From the NCBI GenBank assembly GCA_020047875.1, contig JAIFNE010000082.1:1-10344 (forward strand): a stretch of DNA of 10,344 nucleotides, written 5' to 3'. Of the stretch, positions 6,700 through 10,344 are shown piece after piece. This DNA is from Hydrogenophaga sp. (GTDB taxonomy: Bacteria; Pseudomonadota; Gammaproteobacteria; Burkholderiales; Burkholderiaceae_C). How positions within the stretch are numbered: position 1 is the first letter of the stretch; each line of letters opens with the position of its first letter. The notes under the pieces are model-generated. The model worked only from the letters and a program-made list of their open reading frames with translations. It did no database searches and was not told the origin of the DNA. The position numbers were made by a program, and so were the translations under genes.

Positions 6700-7491
6700 A
6701 TGACATTTTTGGCCCTGGATGTTGGCAACACACGCCTGAAGTGGGCTCTGTATGAGGAGCCCAGGCCGGGCGCCCGGCTGGTGGCCCAGGGTGCGGAGTT
6801 CCTGGAAAACATCGAAACCCTGGCCGAGGGCGAGTGGTCTGCGCTGCCGGCCCCGCGCTGGGTGTTGGGCTGTGTGGTGGCGGGCGATGCGGTGAGGCGC
6901 CGTGTGCACGAGCAGCTGGAGCTGTGGGATGTGAGCCCGCAATGGGTGGTGTCCAGCCAGCATGAGGCGGGACTGACCAATGGCTACGACCACCCGGCGC
7001 GGCTGGGCTCAGACCGCTGGATTGCCATGATCGGTGCTCGTCATCGGCTGCTTTCGCAGGGTGCGGTCGGGCCCTGTGTGGTGGTCATGGTGGGGACCGC
7101 CGTGACGGTTGAGGCGGTGGATGCCGCCGGCCGGTTTCTCGGCGGCATCATCCTGCCGGGCCACGGCATCATGCTGCGCGCGCTGGAGTCCGGCACGGCC
7201 GGCCTGCATGTGCCCACCGGCGAGGTGCGCGATTTCCCCACCAACACCAGCGACGCCCTCACCAGCGGCGGCACCTTCGCGATCGCTGGCGCGGTGCAGC
7301 GCATGGTGGACAACCTGCGGCGCCACTGCGGCGACGAGCCGCGGGTCTACATGACCGGCGGCGCCGGCTGGAAGATGGCGCCCAGCATGTCAACCGAGGT
7401 TGAGCTGGTCGACAGCCTGATTTTCGACGGCCTGCTGGAAGTGGCGAAAAATCGGTTCTCCCCCGCGCCGCCTGACGGCGTCACCCCATAG
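6700..7491 (+). CDS. coaX: Type III pantothenate kinase CoaX
   Basis: 263-residue cytoplasmic kinase for the first step of CoA synthesis (pantothenate to 4'-phosphopantothenate), of the ASKHA fold. Phosphate-binding motif 1 is LALDVGNTRLKWAL at 4-17 (Asp7). The pantothenate/catalytic block NGYDHPARLGSDRW spans 94-107 (Asp105). Motif 3 is VGTAVTVEAVD at 131-141, followed by GGIILPG at 148-154. The Asp usually found before GTA is Met here; Burkholderia CoaX as I recall it also lacks this Asp, so this looks like a lineage feature rather than loss of function. Start at 6700 puts the first motif at the proper distance. No Shine-Dalgarno is visible, but a promoter is placed for leaderless initiation. 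The last ~11 codons (tail SPAPPDGVTP) lie inside the left arm of a long inverted repeat, so the C-terminus is probably repeat-derived. Confidence 0.95.
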   Translation: MTFLALDVGNTRLKWALYEEPRPGARLVAQGAEFLENIETLAEGEWSALPAPRWVLGCVVAGDAVRRRVHEQLELWDVSPQWVVSSQHEAGLTNGYDHPARLGSDRWIAMIGARHRLLSQGAVGPCVVVMVGTAVTVEAVDAAGRFLGGIILPGHGIMLRALESGTAGLHVPTGEVRDFPTNTSDALTSGGTFAIAGAVQRMVDNLRRHCGDEPRVYMTGGAGWKMAPSMSTEVELVDSLIFDGLLEVAKNRFSPAPPDGVTP

Positions 7492-7664
7492 GGGTGGCAC
7501 TGGCAGCCCGGCAAAGCCGGTTCTGCGGCGCCCTGGAATAACTTCCTCTCGTTGGCAGCGGTTGTCCGGCGCGCGATGCCTTGAACCCAGAACGCCGCGG
7601 AACCGGCTTTGCCGGGCCGCCAGCGTTGCCCCCTGGGGGGTGACGCGAAGCGGCGCGGGGGGAG
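7458..7664. repeat. Long imperfect inverted repeat (REP/MITE-like element) between coaX and WS/DGAT
   Basis: Left arm 7458-7536 and right arm 7587-7664 are reverse complements at roughly 80% by eye, with small gaps. The best core is 7500-7530 against 7593-7623: 31 bp with two mismatches. A 50-base non-repeated centre separates them. Each arm also carries its own small hairpins: CACCCC-ATA-GGGGTG (7482-7496) and CCGGC-AAA-GCCGG in the left arm, CCGGC-TTT-GCCGG and CCCCC-T-GGGGG (7629-7639) in the right. The element fills the convergent gap almost exactly, overlaps the coaX 3' end, and stops two bases before the WS/DGAT stop codon. No transposase or clear target-site duplication is seen. The structure fits a dispersed REP/BIME-like or MITE-like repeat and probably also ends transcription from both sides. 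Confidence 0.85.
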
Positions 7665-7676
7665 CCTAATCCCCCC
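7657..7676 (-). terminator. GC hairpin spanning the WS/DGAT stop codon
   Basis: GGGGGGA (7657-7663) pairs perfectly with TCCCCCC (7670-7676) around a 6-base loop that contains the stop codon. No T-tract follows on either strand, so intrinsic termination is uncertain; it could stabilise the 3' end or act together with the adjacent inverted repeat. Confidence 0.35.
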
Positions 7677-9240
7677 AGGGCAGCATCAGCGTGACCGTGA
7701 GCAGGCGCTCGAACTCGGGCGTGAACTCGTCCACGATGCGCTGGGGCTCGGGGCACAGCCCGGTGTCGGCGATCACGCCAAACTGCACGCCACCGCCATA
7801 GCTCAGGATCGACACGCCCAGCCCCACGCTGCCCGTCTGTGGGACCCAGAACATGTTCTGCTCCAGCGTGGCGCCGCACAGCTTGAGCTTGCGGGCCGGG
7901 CCAGGCACGTTGGTCATCACCGCGGTGGTCTTTTTGCCGAACAGGTTGAGCAGCGCATCCTGCGCCGGCTTGATCATCAGGCCCGCGATCGACAGCAGGC
8001 CAAAGGTCAGCAGCGGTTGCAGGCTGCCCTTGAGTTCGTTCATGCGCGCGCGCACCGCGAACACGCGCTCAATCGGGTTGTCCAGGCCGATCGGCAGCAC
8101 CAGCGGAACCAGGCCGAAATGGTTGCCCAACTTCCAGGCGTCTTCCATCGGGCGCAGGTTGATCGGCACCATGGCGCGGATTTCCTGGCCGCGGGTGTCA
8201 TCGCCCTGCGCCCTCAGGTAGGAGCCGATGGCACCCGCCACGCAGCTGAGCAGCACATCGTTGATGGAGCAGTTCAGCGCCTTACCCACCGCCTTCACAT
8301 CGGCCAGCGGCAGCGGATCGCACCAGGCCACACGCTTGGCGCGACCCGGCTGGCCTTTCAGGCGCGTGGGGGAGTCGTCGGGCATCAGCGCCAGGGCGGC
8401 CAGATCGCTGGCGAGTTGGCCACCCATGCGAGCGAGATCCATCGCCTGGTCCAGCGTGTCGCTCAGGCCTTGCTGGGGCGCCGCCATCAGGGCCAGCGAC
8501 CGCGCGGCGCTGCCGCCGGCCACCTCAAGGGCGCGGGCGGTGAGGTCGCCCAGTGGCCGGATCAGCGTGTCGGCAACCCAGTCTTCCGCGCCCTCCACGC
8601 CTGCGCGCGAGGGCTTGCGCACACGCTTGGGTGGCAGGTGACCGCCATCCACCAGGCTCATCATCACGCTGATCAGCGCGATGCCGTCGGCAATGCAGTG
8701 GTGAATGCGCGCGATCAGCGCCGAGCCGCCCTCATGGTCCTCCACCAGTTCAAAGCACCACAGCGGATACGCATGGTCCAGCGGCTGCAGGGCGAGGTCG
8801 GCAATGCGCGCCTGCAGTGCCGCTTGCGCTGCCTGGCCGCGTTTTCGCTCGAGCGGTCGGCTGAGCACATGGCGCTCGATGTCGAAATCGGGGTCGTCGA
8901 TCCAGTGGGCGCCGGTGGCGTCCTGCCGTGCCACCTGCACAAACCGGCGGTACGGCAGCAGGCGCTCGCGCACCCGCTCGCGCAGATCGGCCAGCGACAC
9001 GCCGGGCCGCAGCACCCACACACCGAGGATCATCATCAGGTTCGAGTCTGAGTCCATGCGCAGCCAGGCGGTGTCGACCTTGCTCATGCGCTCCCCTTCG
9101 AGCCCGAGCGCGCTCACCAGCGTGGGCGCGGCGGCGCGGCGCGCGGTGGGTGCTGGCTTTGCTGCCGGTGCGCGCCGGCGCGCACGGACTGCGGGGCGCG
9201 GGTGTTCTGGCGGCGCGGCGGCGGCAATGCGCTGGACCAT
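7666..9240 (-). CDS. Wax ester synthase / diacylglycerol acyltransferase (WS/DGAT)
   Basis: 524-residue acyltransferase that esterifies fatty alcohols or diacylglycerol with acyl-CoA to make storage neutral lipid at the membrane/lipid-droplet surface. Numbering from the 9240 start: catalytic HHCIADG (HHxxxDG) at 180-186, PLWCFELV at 159-166, the IND motif at 326-328 inside CSINDVLLSCVAGAIGSYLR, and NVPGP at 444-448. The N-terminal acyltransferase and C-terminal WS/DGAT_C domains are both complete. The family normally begins at a stretch equivalent to MSKVDTAWLRMD (Met at 9087, preceded by AAGGGGAG). Starting at 9240, which has its own CAGGAGA, adds a 51-residue Ala/Pro/Arg-rich extension. Both starts are plausible. 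Divergent from the acyl-CoA-binding protein gene, which supplies a matching substrate carrier. Substrate preference (wax ester versus triacylglycerol) cannot be told from sequence. Confidence 0.93.
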   Translation of the reverse strand: MVQRIAAAAPPEHPRPAVRARRRAPAAKPAPTARRAAAPTLVSALGLEGERMSKVDTAWLRMDSDSNLMMILGVWVLRPGVSLADLRERVRERLLPYRRFVQVARQDATGAHWIDDPDFDIERHVLSRPLERKRGQAAQAALQARIADLALQPLDHAYPLWCFELVEDHEGGSALIARIHHCIADGIALISVMMSLVDGGHLPPKRVRKPSRAGVEGAEDWVADTLIRPLGDLTARALEVAGGSAARSLALMAAPQQGLSDTLDQAMDLARMGGQLASDLAALALMPDDSPTRLKGQPGRAKRVAWCDPLPLADVKAVGKALNCSINDVLLSCVAGAIGSYLRAQGDDTRGQEIRAMVPINLRPMEDAWKLGNHFGLVPLVLPIGLDNPIERVFAVRARMNELKGSLQPLLTFGLLSIAGLMIKPAQDALLNLFGKKTTAVMTNVPGPARKLKLCGATLEQNMFWVPQTGSVGLGVSILSYGGGVQFGVIADTGLCPEPQRIVDEFTPEFERLLTVTLMLPWGD

Positions 9241-9244
9241 GGTG

Positions 9245-9251
9245 TCTCCTG
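9245..9251 (-). promoter_or_regulatory. Shine-Dalgarno supporting the long WS/DGAT start
   Basis: CAGGAGA on the minus strand sits four bases before the ATG at 9240. It competes with AAGGGGAG at 9091-9098, three bases before the ATG at 9087. Presence of both leaves open two protein forms differing by 51 residues. Confidence 0.5.
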
Positions 9252-9301
9252 TGACCCGCTGCCTTGGCATCGGAGGCGGGTCCGGTGCGCTCAGGCGGGG
9301 C

Positions 9302-9334
9302 TTGTTGTTGGGGGCGGCTGTCTATTGTGCCGCC
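9302..9334 (+). promoter_or_regulatory. Candidate promoter/dyad upstream of the acyl-CoA-binding protein gene
   Basis: GGCGGC (9313-9318) and GCCGCC (9329-9334) form an inverted repeat around a 10-base spacer that contains TATTGT (9323-9328), a -10-like box. TTGTTG at 9302-9307 is a possible -35 with a short 15-base spacer. A regulator bound to the dyad would occlude the -10 box. A second, weaker -10-like TAAGAT lies at 9346-9351. Purely pattern-based. Confidence 0.3.
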
Positions 9335-9390
9335 AGCGCAAACCGTAAGATACCGGGCTGTCCCTACCCGGGCCTCTCATTTCCTTGTTC

Positions 9391-9395
9391 AGGAG
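9391..9395 (+). promoter_or_regulatory. Shine-Dalgarno of the acyl-CoA-binding protein gene
   Basis: AGGAG six bases before the ATG at 9402 fixes this start against a longer in-frame reading from 9264, whose extra residues do not belong to the ACBP family. Confidence 0.75.
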
Positions 9396-9401
9396 TTCCG
9401 C

Positions 9402-9656
9402 ATGTCCGATCTGAAAACCCTTTTCGAAGCCGCCGTGGCCAACTCCAAAAACCTCAGCGAGCGGCCCGACAACGCCACGCTGCTGAAGATCTACGGCTTG
9501 TACAAGCAGGCCACCGCCGGCGACAACGCCGACAAGAAACCCGGCTTCGGCGACATGGTGGGCCGCGCCAAGTGGGATGCCTGGAACCAGTGCAAGGGCC
9601 ACTCGGCCGATGAGGCGATGCAGCAGTACATCGACCTGATCGAATCGCTGCGCTGA
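9402..9656 (+). CDS. Acyl-CoA-binding protein (ACBP)
   Basis: 84-residue cytosolic carrier that binds medium- and long-chain acyl-CoA esters and presents them to acyltransferases and beta-oxidation enzymes. It is a complete single ACB domain of normal family length. Ligand-contact residues are present: LYGLYKQATAGD-type motif as YGLYKQATAGD at 31-41 (Tyr31, Lys35) and KKPGFGDMVGRAKWDAW at 45-61 (Lys57, Trp58, Trp61). Four amphipathic helices are readable. AGGAG six bases upstream sets the start. The gene is divergent from the WS/DGAT gene, whose substrate it would deliver, and convergent with the PHA-system gene; a perfect hairpin overlaps its stop codon. ACBPs are common in eukaryotes and scattered in bacteria, so the pairing with WS/DGAT is informative. 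Confidence 0.95.
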   Translation: MSDLKTLFEAAVANSKNLSERPDNATLLKIYGLYKQATAGDNADKKPGFGDMVGRAKWDAWNQCKGHSADEAMQQYIDLIESLR

Positions 9657-9672
9657 ATCGGCAGACCGATTC
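9655..9672. terminator. Perfect hairpin between convergent ACBP and PHA-system genes
   Basis: GAATCGG (9655-9661) and CCGATTC (9666-9672) form a 7-bp stem with a CAGA loop, starting within the ACBP stop codon. A T-rich run occurs on the plus strand only 18 bases later and belongs to the lysine codons of the opposite gene, so this is not a classical intrinsic terminator. It could serve transcripts from both sides. Confidence 0.5.
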
Positions 9673-9684
9673 GGGCGCGCCGGA

Positions 9685-10005
9685 TCAGGTTTTCTTTTTG
9701 CGCGCCGCGGGCTTCTTGGCCGCCAGCAACTCGTCTAAGTTCTTGACGATTTCGCTCTCGATGCGCTCGCGGAACGCGCCCAGCAAGAAGCCCAGCCGGG
9801 CATCGAGCTCGAAGTGGTCGGCGGTGACCCGCAGGGTGCCGCTGACACCGCTGCGGCCAAACGCCACCTCGTCGCAGTCCTCACCCTCTTCGTAGGTGCA
9901 TTCCATGCCGAACTCGCTCTCAGCCTGTTCGGCCCATTGCCAGGCCACCTTGCGCGCGCCGCTGAGGCCCAGGTGGTGTTGGCGTTGAATGTGAATGTCG
10001 GCCAT
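9685..10005 (-). CDS. Polyhydroxyalkanoic acid system family protein
   Basis: 106-residue small cytoplasmic protein of the PHA granule-region family (PF09650/TIGR02610 type), found near PHA synthesis genes and of unproven biochemical role. Seen: an N-terminal IHIQRQHHLGLSGARKVAWQWAE stretch (4-26), the central acidic/beta part with GRSGVSGTLRVTADHFELDARLGFLLGAF (50-78), which is the most conserved part of the family, and a helix to 95. It ends in a basic AKKPAARKKKT tail (96-106), recalling phasin- or histone-like tails that bind nucleic acid or granule surfaces. No Shine-Dalgarno is visible; the ATG at 10005 directly precedes the conserved region. It begins 23 bases after the aminopeptidase stop on the same strand, so the two are probably co-transcribed. 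Its presence beside WS/DGAT and ACBP suggests a carbon-storage neighbourhood. Confidence 0.82.
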   Translation of the reverse strand: MADIHIQRQHHLGLSGARKVAWQWAEQAESEFGMECTYEEGEDCDEVAFGRSGVSGTLRVTADHFELDARLGFLLGAFRERIESEIVKNLDELLAAKKPAARKKKT

Positions 10006-10028
10006 GGGGCGGTGGGTGTTGGGTGGGA

Positions 10029-10344
10029 TCAGCGAAGCGCAGCGGCGGGTGAGCGGTCTGCAACCAGGTGCACGCGACCCAGGTCGGCCAGCACCGCCTC
10101 GCGGGTTTCGGGCGGCAGTTTGGCCAGGACGCGCACCGCATCATAAAACCGTTCGAAGTCGCTGCCTTCCCGCTCAAAGAGCGCCAGGAAGCCGGGCACC
10201 AGGTCGTCGTAAGCGGCCTGGGCCCCGAAGCTGGCATTGTTGGCCCGGGCCACCCAGGCGTCGAAGCCGCGGTAGCCACCCCAGCCCGCTTTGAGTGCTG
10301 CGTAGTCGGCCCGGAACCGGGCCATCACCTCGGCCTTCTGGCGC
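10029..10344 (-). CDS. Predicted aminopeptidase, C-terminal part (5' end outside window)
   Basis: The frame is open from the stop at 10029 to the window edge, giving the last ~105 residues. The stretch FRADYAALKAGWGGYRGFDAW, then NNASFGAQAAYDDLVPGFLALF and FYDAVRVLAKLP, matches my recollection of the C-terminus of the 'predicted aminopeptidase' family (COG4324, Pfam PF10023) common in betaproteobacteria. These are putative zinc peptidases, often lipoproteins; the metal site would lie in the missing part and cannot be checked here. The ATG at 10325 and GTG at 10328 are internal codons, not starts, because conserved coding continues upstream to the edge. Upstream partner of the PHA-system gene, 23-base gap. 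Confidence 0.72.
   Translation of the reverse strand, partial: RQKAEVMARFRADYAALKAGWGGYRGFDAWVARANNASFGAQAAYDDLVPGFLALFEREGSDFERFYDAVRVLAKLPPETREAVLADLGRVHLVADRSPAAALR

Noticed and set aside
7093..7113. CoaX motif 3 with Met in place of the usual Asp before GTA
   Set aside because: Considered as a defect, but Burkholderia-type CoaX proteins as I recall them also lack this Asp, and the other catalytic residues are intact.
7609..9051. 480-codon open frame on the plus strand
   Set aside because: Antisense shadow of the WS/DGAT gene, whose HHxxxDG, PLW and ND motifs are unmistakable.

Overview
The window is about 10.3 kb of GC-rich chromosomal DNA, densely coded, with strong third-position G/C bias. 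Gene content and protein style (fused isobutyryl-CoA mutase, PPK2, CoaX-type pantothenate kinase without the usual motif Asp, PHA-system protein, wax ester synthase/DGAT) point to a betaproteobacterium, most likely Comamonadaceae (Hydrogenophaga/Acidovorax-like). The genus cannot be fixed from the sequence alone. No tRNA, rRNA, CRISPR array or insertion sequence was seen.

Left block (1-2186, minus strand): a PPK2-family polyphosphate kinase is followed by the first 417 codons of icmF, which runs out of the window. Upstream, a 210-bp divergent intergenic region holds a striking 16-bp perfect palindrome (2239-2254). It faces a plus-strand gene for a persulfide dioxygenase-rhodanese fusion protein (2397-3512).

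Middle block (3580-6665): a minus-strand pair encodes a six-transmembrane histidine kinase resembling the CqsS/LqsS/PhcS/JqsS quorum-sensing sensors, and a response regulator with an enlarged receiver and an unrecognised output domain. Across an 83-bp divergent gap lies a LuxR-type regulator with a C-terminal quorum-sensing-style HTH. No signal synthase is present, so the three genes look like an orphan or dispersed signal-sensing module. This is the most interesting part of the window.

Right block (6700-10344): coaX (type III pantothenate kinase) has a possible leaderless promoter. Its 3' end lies inside a ~207-bp element made of two ~79-bp imperfect inverted arms that fills the gap to the next gene. 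Then comes a minus-strand WS/DGAT acyltransferase, divergent from a small acyl-CoA-binding protein gene. Convergent to that are a polyhydroxyalkanoate-system protein and the 3' end of a predicted aminopeptidase. WS/DGAT, ACBP and the PHA protein together suggest a neutral-lipid and PHA storage neighbourhood; CoaX feeds CoA synthesis and IcmF rearranges acyl-CoAs, so acyl-CoA metabolism recurs across the window.
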